DNA from: Macrostomum hystrix
Lineage: Eukaryota; Platyhelminthes; Macrostomidae
DNA length: 64,000 bases
Direction: 5' to 3'
Assembly (NCBI GenBank): GCA_950097015.1
Contig: CATNEN010000033.1
Coordinates: forward strand, 3,022,001-3,086,000
Shown here: positions 41,216-52,336 of the stretch, in pieces
Layout of the letters: the number at the start of each line of letters is the position of its first letter
How positions within the stretch are numbered: the first letter of the stretch is position 1
Translations under genes and position numbers: made by a program
Notes under the pieces: generated by a model
What the model was told of the DNA's origin: nothing
The model's database searches: none
Seen by the model: only the letters and a program-made list of their open reading frames with translations

Positions 41216-42195
41216 TGTCGTACGTCTGAAGCAGCTATGGGGGGACTTTGAGTGGTCAAATATGCCTTCGGATTGAACGCAGAATGTATAAGAATCATTA
41301 TGGATCGGTGGATTTTGCATTGTAAACGTATATTGCCTGTTACATCCAGGAATTTTGCACTTAGCATAAATTGTCCAAAAGTTGCTCCTTCGCTTCCTAG
41401 AGTTGGGAGTTCTAATGTGGTTGTACCCGCTAAATAGAAGTACGCAACTTGAAATCTCCCGCATGGCTCTACTCACGGCGTTGTTCGTGTTTTGCCGAGA
41501 AAATTCAAACTCATTCTCTACCAATTGAAGGCCAATATTCTGAGCATCTCTAATGGTTAGCTTTAATTCATGAGCGCTCCCGTTTTCTGACTGGTCACAA
41601 ATCAACGGCTGATGTTCAACGTATTCATTCATGGTTGTGGCACGCGACACTTTATCACTACCATCGTCTCGATCACTAGCTTCATCACCTACTCCCAGCT
41701 CATTCTCACTATCACCAAGACTATTCTGATCTGATTCTGCAGGACTGGTATGTTCATTGGTTTCATCCTCTCTGACTGAACTATTCGAGTTCGAGGTGGC
41801 CTGTCCAGCACCAGCAACAGACGGACCTTGGTCATGATTGGCCGGTGTACTAGATGTCTCCCTAGTGTAAAACGCACTGATGTAAGTCCACATCATGCTT
41901 CGCTGACGTAGCCGGTTACGCATGGAAAGTCGGCGTAAGAGGTACTCGAAAAAGGGTGTTGATTTTCTGTAATCTCTCGGCCTATCAAATGCATCAGCTG
42001 CGTCTCGAATTGCAGTATAAATCTGAAACACAGTACGTATATGGGCCGCTAAATAATTAATAAACATTCGATAAAAACTAACTGCATTGTCAGGAACCAG
42101 AGGAGAACATGCATAAAGCTTACCTCATCATTTGTTGGTCGACAAAAGCAACTGGCTGGCACAGAGCATAGAACTAAACAGAGAATCAACTTCAT
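41174..42195 (-). CDS. Secreted protein gene carried inside the MULE-type element
   Basis: Exon 1 (42,195-42,124) is 24 codons with a clear signal peptide (MKLILCLVLCSVPASCFC), ending GATGAG/GTAAGC in phase 0. The intron acceptor is GTGTTTCAG at 42,023. Exon 2 (42,022-41,174) gives IYTAIRDAADAFDRPRDYRK, a basic helix-like stretch (LLRRLSMRNRLRQRSMMWTY), an acidic Ser/Asp/Glu-rich linker and a C-terminal CKIPGCNRQYTFTMQNPP, FCVQSEGIFDHSKSPHSC block. The C-x4-C and late G-x-x-x-H spacing recalls the WRKY-GCM1/FLYWCH zinc fingers of Mutator transposases, but no DDE core is present. Total 306 codons. The last dozen or so residues (VSPANINGAY) are written by the 178-bp array. It could be a captured host gene or an element-encoded protein; I do not recognise it. 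Confidence 0.55.
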
Positions 42196-42504
42196 TTAGC
42201 TTTTATAAAGTAGTAATTAATAAAACTGATTAACTGGTGAAAAACAAAACCAATAAATTTACATACACTAGCTGCTTCAAATCAAGCGAAAAGTAGCCTA
42301 AAGAAGAAGTAAAGTTCTGTTGAAAAAAATAAATTGTAGTAGACGGGTTAATAATACAGTGTAATTAGTTAAAAAACTATGCGATTACAACTGAAATACA
42401 AAGCGGCCATAGACAAAACTAAGTCTCTAATAGCTGACATAGAGAGCACCCAACATCGCATATATTTTTCTATATTGTCTATGTCTATGTCTATTGTCTA
42501 TGTC

Positions 42505-44015
42505 TATCTCCGAAACTACCAGTCCAATTTGGTAGAAATTTGACACGGTATCATATATCGGCTGCTGTATGGAGAATATAAAGTGTGAGCAGTGTGGATT
42601 AAGCCAAAGTGTCTCTCCTGCGAATATCAATGGAGCCTATTGAAATACATTACAGAGATGGCGAGCACCACGTACAGGTGATTATCTCCGAAACTACCAG
42701 TCCAATTTGGTAGAAATTTGACACCGTATCATATCTCGGTTGCTGTATGGAGAATATAAAGTGTGAGCAGTGTGGATTAAGCCAAAGTGTCTCTCCTGCG
42801 AATATCAATGGAGCCTATTGAAATACATTACAGAGATGGCGAGCACCACGTACAGGTGATTATCTCCGAAACTACCAGTCCAATTTGGTAGAAATTTGAC
42901 ACGGTATCATATCTCGGTTGCTGTATGGAGAATATAAAGTGTGAGCAGTGTGGATTAAGCCAAAGTGTCTCTCCTGCGAATATCAATGGAGCCTATTGAA
43001 ATACATTACAGAGATGGCGAGCACCACGTACAGGTGATTATCTCCGAAACTACCAGTCCAATTTGGTAGAAATTTGACACCGTATCATATATCGGCTGCT
43101 GTATGGAGAATATAAAGTGTGAGCAGTGTGGATTAAGCCAAAGTGTCTCTCCAGCGAATATCAATGGAGCCTATTGAAATACATTACAGAGATGGCGAGC
43201 ACCACGTACAGGTGATTATCTCCGAAACTACCAGTCCAATTTGGTAGAAATTTGACACGGTATCATATATCGGTTGCTGTATGGAGAATATAAAGTGTGA
43301 GCAGTGTGGATTAAGCCAAAGTGTCTCTCCTGCGAATATCAATGGAGCCTATTGAAATACATTACAGAGATGGCGAGCACCACGTACAGGTGATTATCTC
43401 CGAAACTACCAGTCCAAATTGGTAGAAATTTGACACGGTATCATATCTCGGCTGCTGTATGGAGAATATAAAGTGTGAGCAGTGTGGATTAAGCCAAAGT
43501 GTCTTTCCTGCGAATATCAATGGAGCCTATTGAAATACATTACAGAGATGGCGAGCACCACGTACAGGTGATTATCTCCGAAACTACCAGTCCAATTTGG
43601 TAGAAATTTGACACGGTATCATATATCGGTTGCTGTATGGAGAATATAAAGTGTGAGCAGTGTGGATTAAGCCAAAGTGTCTCTCCTGCGAATATCAATG
43701 GAGCCTATTGAAATACATTACAGAGATGGCGAGCACCACGTACAGGTGATTATCTCCGAAACTACCAGTCCAATTTGGTAGAAATTTGACACGGTATCAT
43801 ATATCGGTTGCTGTATGGAGAATATAAAGTGTGAGCAGTGTGGATTAAGCCAAAGTGTCTCTCCTGCGAATATCAATGGAGCCTATTGAAATACATTACA
43901 GAGATGGCGAGCACCACGTACAGGTGATTATCTCCGAAACTACCAGTCCAATTTGGTAGAAATTTGACACGGTATCATATCTCGGTTGCTGTATGGAGAA
44001 TATAAAGTGTCGACA
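42505..44015. repeat. 178-bp tandem repeats, right arm (inverted)
   Basis: About 8.5 units, reverse complements of the left-arm units (TATGGAGAATATAAAGTGTG, GCGAGCACCACGTACAGGTG). The same two subtypes occur (ATATCGGCTGCTG, ATCTCGGTTGCTG), suggesting exchange between arms. Confidence 0.95.
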
Positions 44016-44091
44016 CTCCGAGTTTGTTTAATTTTATAGAATTTTGATTCATCGAATATCAATCTGAATATCCATCGGGAAACCATTACAT

Positions 44092-44100
44092 ATGTGCGTG
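44092..44100 (+). repeat. 9-bp target-site duplication, right
   Basis: ATGTGCGTG, identical to 40,429-40,437. Confidence 0.85.
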
Positions 44101-44548
44101 CACTATAAATTGTTTCCTAGAAGTCCGAAATCAGAAAATTGTACAAGAAGAATAACACAGAAGATTTGTTAGCTACTCTTGGCTCGTATATTATTTTTAT
44201 TTACGTTGAGTATCAATACAGGAAGCAGTTGACTCTTCTCCTTACGTTTGTTAAAACTTTTTCTTGAAGTGAGCGTAACATGTGAACTTAAGGAATTAAG
44301 AATTAATAGGCAGCGGAGAAATCATTGCTAATTTGTTGTGCTGACATAGAGTACATCCGATATATTACATTGCATGCATGTATTATCCAGCTCTTCAATG
44401 TGAAGGCGTAATAGCTTTTTTTGACGTACTTACTTGACGTAAATGCAGTTTTACATTTTTATTAATCATTGTTCATGTATTTAAAGGTATTGAGACTCGG
44501 CCAAACTACATTATTTTATTATTCGTCAGTGGGAGCTGCAGTGCATGA

Positions 44549-44640
44549 GCTCGGCGCATCATTTGGTGACATCCAGCGAGGAAGCAATTCTGCCCTTTTG
44601 TTTAACCTTGAGCACACACACACACGCACATACAAAAAGA
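44549..44640 (-). mobile_element. tRNA-derived SINE, copy 3 (3' fragment)
   Basis: GCATCATTTGGTGACA, then AGCAATTCTGCCC and GAGCACACACACAC match the 3' half of SINE copies 1 and 2 (reverse orientation), without the tRNA-like head. Confidence 0.6.
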
Positions 44641-44659
44641 TGCTGGGTTACAGCTATAT

Positions 44660-46700
44660 CCTTCCGGTGAAAACCGACGCAACTGCTACTATATAGCTAC
44701 AACTACAATGCCACCTACACTAATACCTTACTAGCTAAATGCTTGTTATTTAAGTTTTACCAATATTGAGTCTGCAGCTCCACTTGTTTATTGGCCTGCC
44801 ATAGTTTTGTATCAGGCGCCGTGCTGTTTTCGCAGACAGTGCTATTTTTAGAGCTCACCGAGCTAAACAGAGGTGATTCATTATTTGAAGACAATGTACG
44901 GAAATCATGCAGCAGCACTTTGCAGCGAGAGCCAGCCAGTCTGAACGTCTCAGATGGTTCGCTCCACTGGTTTGTTCTGGCAGACTCTCTCGCGCAAAGC
45001 ACTCAAAATGTAAGTTTCTTTATGCGAGTTCGGCTCTTTGAGTACGAGCGTATTGTATTTGTGCGTCGTTTAAAGGTTCTCTGCGGACTCCTCTTTAAGT
45101 TTCGTCGTCTCATTATCATTAGCCGCTGGTCCACTACAAGAATACGAAGTCGAAGGCGCATCTTATGCAGACGCATAGAGACACATTGATGTAACCTTTA
45201 ATCTGCTACAATGATGATGTATTATGCATTTGTATATGATCATTGGAGTGACCGCCGTTGGGTTTCGAATGCAGTTACCGGCTGCTGTCTCGCAATATAA
45301 CGAGCAGTACTTGAGAGAACTGACTCGGATTTGTATGACGCATGGGATCGAGGTGGAATTAAGTGACAACCGATGAAGCTTTTGAGCCTAACTTTTACTT
45401 ATCCTGGATTAAATTACGAAAGCGTATGCCCAATACTTTAGCTCAATGTACAGCACAGTTTGAAGCCCCATAAGCAAACTGGGACTTGGCATGAAACACC
45501 TTCCACTGTTCCGAAAGAAATAATGATAACTCTTAAGCTTCATGTTTAAATTTGAACTACTACGAAGCTTAATTGCTTTTAAAGGTAACCATGCAAACCA
45601 AGACATAAACATAAAAGCATCAGATTTAATTTTAATTTAAACTGTACAATAACTGACAGCGAAGTTTGTGAACACCTATTCGCTCAAGTACAATACACGT
45701 CTGGTTAGAATGAGCGGGTTTGTAATGCTTAGCTAGTGGATATAAATACAAGCGTACACCCAAGCGCTTCACTGTCTTGGTACCTTATTCTAGTTTTATT
45801 CTGTTCTGCTGCAAACGCACTGGAAATATCAATCAACCAGAATTTGAAAACCTTAGCACTGGGAACATGTGTTGCAGGGATGAGGTGAGTCTCCAAGATT
45901 GCCCATCAACCATTAGAAATGTTTTCTGGGAACATGTGTAGCAGGGATGAGGTGAGTCTCCAAGATTGCCCATCAACCATTAGAAATGTTTCTGCTTCGC
46001 AACGGAATTCCATGGAAGAGCCGATAAACCCAATTGTTTTCTAATGCTTTTAGGATGACGAACCGCTTTTAACGGATACGTCGCCCGTCGAGGTGAGCAC
46101 ACAAGCCTTTCAATGGCATCTTTCTTTGCATTCTTGATTTGGCTCAGCAATTGGGTCCAGAGTTTCGGGCCCACTTTTTGCCACTTACTGGTACCATCTC
46201 ACCCAGAGCCTGGCCAGGGTCATCTAGTCAAAATCTAATTTCGATTCCGGGATTTGAACTCCATTGTGTTGTTTCTGATGGTTTTCGAAGATTCTCAAAT
46301 CTGCAGATTATGACAATAATAGGTCTACCGTGTTTGCCCACTTGCCGGCCGACGTTTGACCGCCGGCAGTTTAGTGTGTACACTGACAATGGACACCAAT
46401 AATTTTGCATGTATGCACAGCTTTAAATAACGCAGCTCGTATTTCCTAACTCCAGTCTGGATACAAGAAACGCCAATACCGGTCTATAGACTCAACAAGA
46501 TAAGTCTATATCAATCACGATTAACATCCCAAATACACGCAATGAAAACTTATCTTAAGAATTGCACTGTCCCACCTACAGATTAAAAATATTCGGGTAG
46601 CTAGTTTATCTCAATCGGTATTCCAGAAAATAGAACTAAAATATATTTTAACAAATGGCCAGTTGTACACCTGATCTAGCTGCCAAGGCACACATCGGCG
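44660..46700. other. Intergenic sequence with a 67-bp tandem duplication
   Basis: No supported gene. The 67-bp unit starting GGGAACATGTGT is duplicated at 45,861 and 45,928. An upstream exon for the otopetrin-like gene may hide here but was not identified. Confidence 0.4.
45861..45990. repeat. 67-bp direct tandem duplication
   Basis: GGGAACATGTGTTGCAGGGA and the sequence through ACCATTAGAAATGTTT is repeated once with a single T/A change and a T-run length difference. Confidence 0.9.
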
Positions 46701-46808
46701 GGTTAACGGCCTGCGGGCAAACGGCCAGCGTTTGGTTTGCACATTCGATTATTCAATTATTACCTGTCTTTTGTCCGATTTCAACAGGAAGCCGGCCACG
46801 CCAAGTTC

Positions 46809-48446
46809 ATGAAGTTCAACCCTGTGTGGAAGATCTGCGCCTTCACGGTTCTGCTCCTCCTCCTGTCATTAGCATTCATAACGGAACTGAGGGCCTTCGA
46901 GCAAGCAAGTGAGAACGACAGCGCCTCAGAAACATACCCACAAAATATCTGCTGGGCCTGCGTGGGATTCAGATGTGCTTTTTCAGCCCTTGCTACAGCC
47001 TCAGTCTTGTGGATCTACTTCCGCGTGCTGAAGACCGTCGATGGAAATGTTAGAGTGGAAAATATGCCTGCCAACATTCAGGCACCGCGCAGCACCCTTC
47101 CGTCTAAGCTTTTCGTTTGGAGCTTGTTATTTCTCGCTTGCTGGTATTGCTTCTCAATGTTGATAGAATTAGGTTGTGGAATTTCAGACATCGCCCAGAA
47201 TATCACGGACTATGAAAGGCACCCGCTGTCTGGTCATGCTACAGGAAAAATTTTAGAACGCAGCTTTATGCTCGCTTTTGCCATTGTGCAGACGGTCTTC
47301 CTCCTGAAATATTTAAACAAATGCATTCTGGTGCGGCTGGGTGAGGCCTGGATGGCACTGTCCATAATTCTGGCAGTCAGCATCGGCTCCTGGTTAACGA
47401 ATATCGGCATGGCGCTGCAAGATACCAAAAAAGTTGACCACTTGATTAAAAATGACACCATGGTTACCAATGATATGGCCAGAAGAATTCAAGACATGCT
47501 CTATCCGTTCCGAATTGAATTCTGCATCACGGCTTCTCTTGTGACCTATTGTCTGATGTCGAATTCGGGTCGGAAAAATTTTCGCAACGAAGGTGAAGTT
47601 AGAGCTCAACATGGACCAACGCAGATTGTGTTTTGCAAACACTTAAAAGCGGTGCTTCCTGGACTGCTTCTGCTAGGGCTTATCATGGTAGCTGTGTTGG
47701 CTGCAGGCCTTGATAACCCAGGGAATGTCACCCTAAGCACTTCATTTTACTGTGCCCTGTTGTTTCTCCAAGTTCTCGGAATAGGAAGCGTCCTTGCTCT
47801 TCTATGCTACACTCAGCACGATAGAAGGCGGCAGCTGAACTCGGAGTTTCTTGTCGACCGGCTGCTCCTGTGGCTGGGGGCAATGGCCATTGTGCTCAAC
47901 GCTGTATACAGAATATGGGGGAGCATTTTCAAGACTTTCGATCAGCAAAATCATATGAGAGAGACCATGTGGCATTCCTCCACTAACTCATCGGCTAACG
48001 AGCGATTGAGGGGCGGAGTTGAGTTTGCCAGCGAAATGGCTAGCATTATTCAGTGCGGATTACAGTCCTTTCAGTTCGAATCAATGCTGACGGCTACGTT
48101 TTCCAAGACCAGTCGGCTGACCAAGTTCCTTGCCAGAGACTGCCCATCAGCTGGAAATCAGCATCACGGGAACCAGGAAGTGGAACATATAGGTCGCAAA
48201 ATATGTTTAATACTCTACTTGTTGATGGTGCTGAACTTGTTGCAGTGGGTGCTCAGCGTGGTGGGCTTCACGTTCTTCTTCTATGATGGAACAAAGGACC
48301 CCATCTCACTTGTTATTGTGCCTCTGGTGGTGTTCTACGGCTTTCATTCAGCCTTGTTTATTCACCACTTCGCAAAAAATAGAAAATTGGAGCAAATGGC
48401 TTCTGGCACTCGAAATCAACGCCAAGCTGCACATATCCTCGAATAA
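46809..48446 (+). CDS. Otopetrin-like multi-pass membrane protein (proton channel family)
   Basis: About 545 codons from the ATG at 46,809 (MKFNPVWKICAF). About ten to twelve hydrophobic segments are visible, e.g. ICAFTVLLLLLSLAFI, LFVWSLLFLACWYCFSMLI, MALSIILAVSIGSWL, AVLPGLLLLGLIMVAVLAAG, LLLWLGAMAIVLNAVYRI and LILYLLMVLNLLQWVLSVVG. Otopetrin-like signs are the mid-protein LYPFRIEFCITASLVTYCLM, comparable with the LxPxxxEYxLIxxxxxYxMW block, and a late IIQCGLQSFQFESMLTATFS, comparable with the IVQxxLQTxFI block. The frame is open to 46,737, and a good acceptor (CCGATTTCAACAG, ending about 46,789) may join an unseen upstream exon. Known otopetrins form dimeric proton channels; function here is inferred. 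Confidence 0.65.
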   Translation: MKFNPVWKICAFTVLLLLLSLAFITELRAFEQASENDSASETYPQNICWACVGFRCAFSALATASVLWIYFRVLKTVDGNVRVENMPANIQAPRSTLPSKLFVWSLLFLACWYCFSMLIELGCGISDIAQNITDYERHPLSGHATGKILERSFMLAFAIVQTVFLLKYLNKCILVRLGEAWMALSIILAVSIGSWLTNIGMALQDTKKVDHLIKNDTMVTNDMARRIQDMLYPFRIEFCITASLVTYCLMSNSGRKNFRNEGEVRAQHGPTQIVFCKHLKAVLPGLLLLGLIMVAVLAAGLDNPGNVTLSTSFYCALLFLQVLGIGSVLALLCYTQHDRRRQLNSEFLVDRLLLWLGAMAIVLNAVYRIWGSIFKTFDQQNHMRETMWHSSTNSSANERLRGGVEFASEMASIIQCGLQSFQFESMLTATFSKTSRLTKFLARDCPSAGNQHHGNQEVEHIGRKICLILYLLMVLNLLQWVLSVVGFTFFFYDGTKDPISLVIVPLVVFYGFHSALFIHHFAKNRKLEQMASGTRNQRQAAHILE

Positions 48447-48459
48447 ATTGGTGCTAGCA

Positions 48460-50330
48460 GCTAAGGTCGGTCGGATATTATGCTCGCTGAAAATTACTTT
48501 TGTTATTTTTTATCCTGGAATCTGCAGGTACGAGTATAACTCTTACACTACAGTGGTTATTGTAAATATTTGTTGCAACTTCGCGTGAATATTTTTTCTT
48601 TTTAACTTGTTTTATAATAACCAACATTTTATTTTAGACATTCTTTGTTTAAAAAAGACATTGCATGGTATTCGTACTATTTTGCTTGCGCTTACATCGT
48701 CTTAAAAATTGTAATTTGTAGATTTACGCGCACATAATATATCCGGAAACTTTGAGGCATAGCCAGTGGCGGATCTGGGGAGAGCAGCTGTGGCCAAAAA
48801 ATATTTTTGTCACACTAAGCGAGGTCCCCAAAGATTTCTAAGATTCCAGTGGTTTTGCAAAGCTAGGCAACTTAGGCCCTCTAAAAAACTTAGGGTATCC
48901 GCTCCTGGCTATTACTACAATGTGTGTGTGTTTGTACGTGTGTCTGGTGTATCGTCTTGTTGTCGTTTAGGCGAATGAATTAACAGACTTTCGCGATTAA
49001 ATTAATAATTATTTTTCTCGTCACACGGAAGAATTTCGCTGAGATCTGGCTTCATTCTGAAGATATTCTGTATCTAATAAAGCAGATTAATTTTAGTTTA
49101 GTTTTTAGAGGTCCAATTTTAAGGGCCAATTATATTTTGCGCAAAAGGACTACTGCCAATTTTCTTCTATCGCGTAACTGATTTCGTCACCTGTGCGCGC
49201 GTGTGGTTAGTAGGGCTGGCTGAATTTGAGTTGCACTCTCTTGCCTACTAGGCTACTTGGACTACCTTCTTAGATTATAACTGCAGTGTATGCGAATGGT
49301 TAGTAGGGCTGGCTGAATTTGAGTTGCACTCTCTTGCCTACTAGGCTACTTGGACTACCTTCTTAGATTATAACTGCAGTGTATGCGAATATTGCTTGGC
49401 TGCTATTTAATTATTGCAACGCATAGATGAGGTTAGCGTAGACCTGTGAAAATAACGCAGCTAATCTGCGACGAGGTTATAGCAAAACTCCCATGAGATT
49501 AAGAGTAGAAATTGGCCACTGGGGCATTAAACATACCAACCTTTTTATTTTTCTGAATCTCCCGAAATATTCAACCAATCGCCAGGAAAATCCATAACAC
49601 GCGCTAAAGTTTTCTGCTCTATCCGATGAAGCAACTTCCAGAATCACAAAACATTAGCACCGTCGAGATACGAGTATTCAACGATTCTCGTTGAGGTGTC
49701 TGGTGGCAAAATCAACATATATAGGCAAACTTTTTCTGCTGAAAAATGTTTATTGTGTAACTATGTTGGCTATAATTTTTAACTATTTTGGATTCGCCAT
49801 AGAAGTTTAGACAGAACAATGTTACTTGTTCTTGTCATCAGGGTCTTCGACTTGAATAGCTGAATATCTTGAAGATGCTGGGGCCGGATGGCTTTGATAG
49901 TTAGTTTATCATAAAGGGTGGAGAAATTTGATTCAGATGGTGGACTTTCGTGAAAATTGGTCATTCGGTTTGGGAGCAGCAGTGAAGCAGGCAGATCGGA
50001 GGTATTTGAAACACCCCGTGTTCTTTTAAACTGATGCCTAAGAGGAAAATAGTCTTTCTACTGTTAAGGGAAATTATCCGCACGTATTATTGCAAAGTAC
50101 AATAGGATTATTAAGAAGCTGAAATCAAATTGTTGCATTTGAATCTAATATTTAAATGAGCATTGAGACGAGATCACGTCTCACCTTGAGACAATTTTCC
50201 AGCGGCTTTGGGGAAAACGGCAGCTTAGTGGGGGGGGTCGACCGACGGGGTAAATTTGTTAAGTTTACCAACTGGGTATGGTGTATCAGTTTTGAGGGAA
50301 TCGGCCAACTTAGGGGGTATTATTTGGCAC
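48460..50330. other. Intergenic sequence with a 93-bp tandem duplication
   Basis: No supported gene. AATAAA near 49,075 could end the otopetrin-like transcript. Confidence 0.4.
49205..49390. repeat. 93-bp direct tandem duplication
   Basis: Two essentially identical copies beginning GGTTAGTAGGGCTGGCTGAA and ending GTATGCGAAT. Confidence 0.95.
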
Positions 50331-50334
50331 TCGT

Positions 50335-50465
50335 TCTATGAGCTTCAGAGTCTAACGCGTTTGCCTCTCACGTCAAGTCCTGAGCTCGATTCTGCGGAGA
50401 CGCCACATTCAATTGGGGTGATTTCGGAGACACAGCTTGGAGGCTTGTCGTGCAATTTGCAAACA
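50335..50465 (+). mobile_element. tRNA-derived SINE, copy 4 (5' part, diverged)
   Basis: Contains AACGCGTTTGCCTCTCACG, TCCTGAGCTCGATTCTGC (B-box-like) and GCTTGGAGGCTTGTCGTGCA, matching the head and body of SINE copy 2. Its end abuts the truncated paralogue of the LamG-like gene. Confidence 0.65.
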
Positions 50466-51102
50466 TGAGAGGGCCAACTCCCTACGTATACAACCTCATG
50501 ACCGACTTCAGGGAGTCGATCGAGAAGGCGGTGGGCAGCGCGAGCATCAGCTCGCAGCCGTTCAACTTGACGAGAGACTCGAGCGGCCTGCACTTTGCAG
50601 GGAGGATGACGTCATACCTGAAGCTGAGCATCCCGGGAGGTCTCACGGCTCTCACTGATCGGAGCGGCGAGAGAGCGGTCAGCTTCTTCATGAAGGTGCG
50701 ACGGCCGTACAAGCCGAGGAGTGTGTACACTACCGAAGGTAGTGCAGGCGAAATTATGTGTAAATTGTTGGAGGATGGCGGACCTCTGATCTTCTCTTAC
50801 AAGCACCTGAGCAAGCAGTTCACATCGACCCCAAACTTCATGGAGACGGACGTGGATCCCGCTGGGTTTTTCTAGGCGTCGCCGCTAGCAACTTCACGGG
50901 CGTCTTCGCCTTCCTGGATGGGCGAGTTTACGATTTTACCGCCATATTTTTAAGTGCACAGACTATGGACTTTGTAATTCTTCTGGGCTACTCTCAGGTT
51001 AATGCCGCCAGCTGCCTATCGGGGACAATCGTCTGCTTCGGCATCGCCCAATGGAAAATGACTGTAGACCAGCTGCAAACAATATCCGCAATGTGCGAGT
51101 GA
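50450..51102 (+). pseudogene. Broken paralogue of the PAN/LamG-like gene
   Basis: From 50,504 it matches the gene at 29,659. 50,504-50,716 is virtually identical to 30,043-30,255 (one difference seen, GAGAAG for GAAAAG); the remainder is clearly diverged but aligned up to the shared end MCE and TGA. The signal peptide and PAN-like block are missing and replaced by SINE-derived sequence. A T run at about 50,866-50,872 is one base shorter than in copy 1 (TGGGTTTTTCTAGG), shifting frame and creating a stop at 50,873-50,875. The rest (GVAASNFTGVFAFLDGRVYD onwards) is open in the next frame. Could be a sequencing error in the T run, but the missing 5' half still argues for a pseudogene. Confidence 0.8.
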
Positions 51103-51109
51103 GGCGCCT

Positions 51110-52330
51110 AGTAACTGTCTGCGCGAGTATTATACTATGCAATAGCTTTGAACACATGCATAACATGAGAATGGTCGCAAGTGAGATTTTTTATAATTAC
51201 GAAAATAGCAGGAGAAAACTTTCTTGCTAAGAAATCGTGAGTTTTAGTGGCTTAGGTTTAGGTGCTTAAAGAAAACTAATTTCATAGCTGCTGCCTAGAT
51301 TGCCACTAAATTAGACTTTCGTCCAGTTTCTAAAGTAGTGCAGGCGTTTTCTGCAAATGATCGGGACCCCCAGATTATGCCTCAGCAACTTTGTTTTTCT
51401 TATTCCCCTATTAAGTGTAGGGAATTCCGGAAATCTTGTGCGATGCGCTGCCTTATATTCCAAATTCAAAGAAAACCTGTCAGAAAAATTCTAGTGTAAG
51501 CAAAGAAAGAGAGCGCAAGCGGTTTTGAAGAATCGATGAATGCCTTGCTGGGATATTTTCCAACTTCCTCATTTTTGTCGCGCTTCACCCGTACATTTCT
51601 GGGCTGCAGCTGCTAGTTGTCTATATTCTCACCCTGAAAACAGCAGCTTAATGGGCTGCCGATGATTGCCGCCTGTCACACGTAACTCTGCTCTGCAAGC
51701 CGTCTGTGATTGGGCCACACGGCTTTGAATGGGGCCAAGCAATCGAAGAAAGCTTCGCAATTTTCTTTCGTCCGCAGCGCTGGAGTTAGGGAAATAGTGC
51801 TTTGCCTAACCTAACTTCCCTAACTACCGATCCCTAGATCGGCTGTGGGCTGGAATTATCGGCAGAAAGAAGGACGGCCGGCTAAAAATATGTAATCTCT
51901 GACGAAGGCAAAAGTAACTAAGGGAGTGAAGATAGTGAATTATAGATAGGGAGTGAATTATTTTTGCCGAGCGAAATCGAGCCTCTAAAGTACCTAGCTG
52001 GCAACAGTCCTTTGGAGAGAGCTGGAACGCTGAAGCTTTCAGGTTTCCGCTCGCGTCGAGGCGGGATTGGAGGCGGCTTGAAAGGAAAATTAGACAACAG
52101 GAACGCAGGAAAAAAGACAGCAAGTGCCTATCCGCACTGCGCATTACCTGCTAAACACAAGGAATGCGCAGACTGAAGGTCTGTGAGGGTGAACTGACCT
52201 AATACAAATATTCATAAGTGACGCCGCGGTTCAGAGATGCTTTACTGAAACTCGGTTTCAAGGGCTATTATACTATGCGTGAGCGATTCGCATCACCTGC
52301 AACAGAAGCAGTAACAGCAGCAGCAGCAGC
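51110..52330. other. Intergenic sequence
   Basis: No gene supported. A CAG-rich microsatellite around 52,316-52,333 precedes the next ORF. Confidence 0.35.
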
Positions 52331-52336
52331 AGCTGA

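Larger units (their letters stand above)
40438..44091. mobile_element. Mutator-like (MULE-type) element with inverted 178-bp tandem arrays
   Basis: Termini are perfect inverted copies beginning ATGTAATGGTTTCCCGATGG and continuing for about 80 bp (GATATTCAGATTGATATTCG, then AAACTCGGAGTGTCGACACT). Exact 9-bp direct repeats (ATGTGCGTG) flank it, the size used by Mutator-superfamily elements. Inside each end are tandem 178-bp units: about 4 on the left (40,517-41,215) and about 8.5 on the right (42,505-44,015) in opposite orientation, so the arms can fold into a large hairpin. Between them is one minus-strand gene (41,174-42,195) and no transposase, so it is non-autonomous. Superfamily is inferred from target-duplication length and long terminal repeats; hAT normally gives 8 bp. 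Confidence 0.85.

Noticed and set aside
46655-46912. 85-codon ORF before the otopetrin-like frame
   Set aside because: It is in another frame from the membrane protein, lacks features and overlaps a likely splice acceptor.
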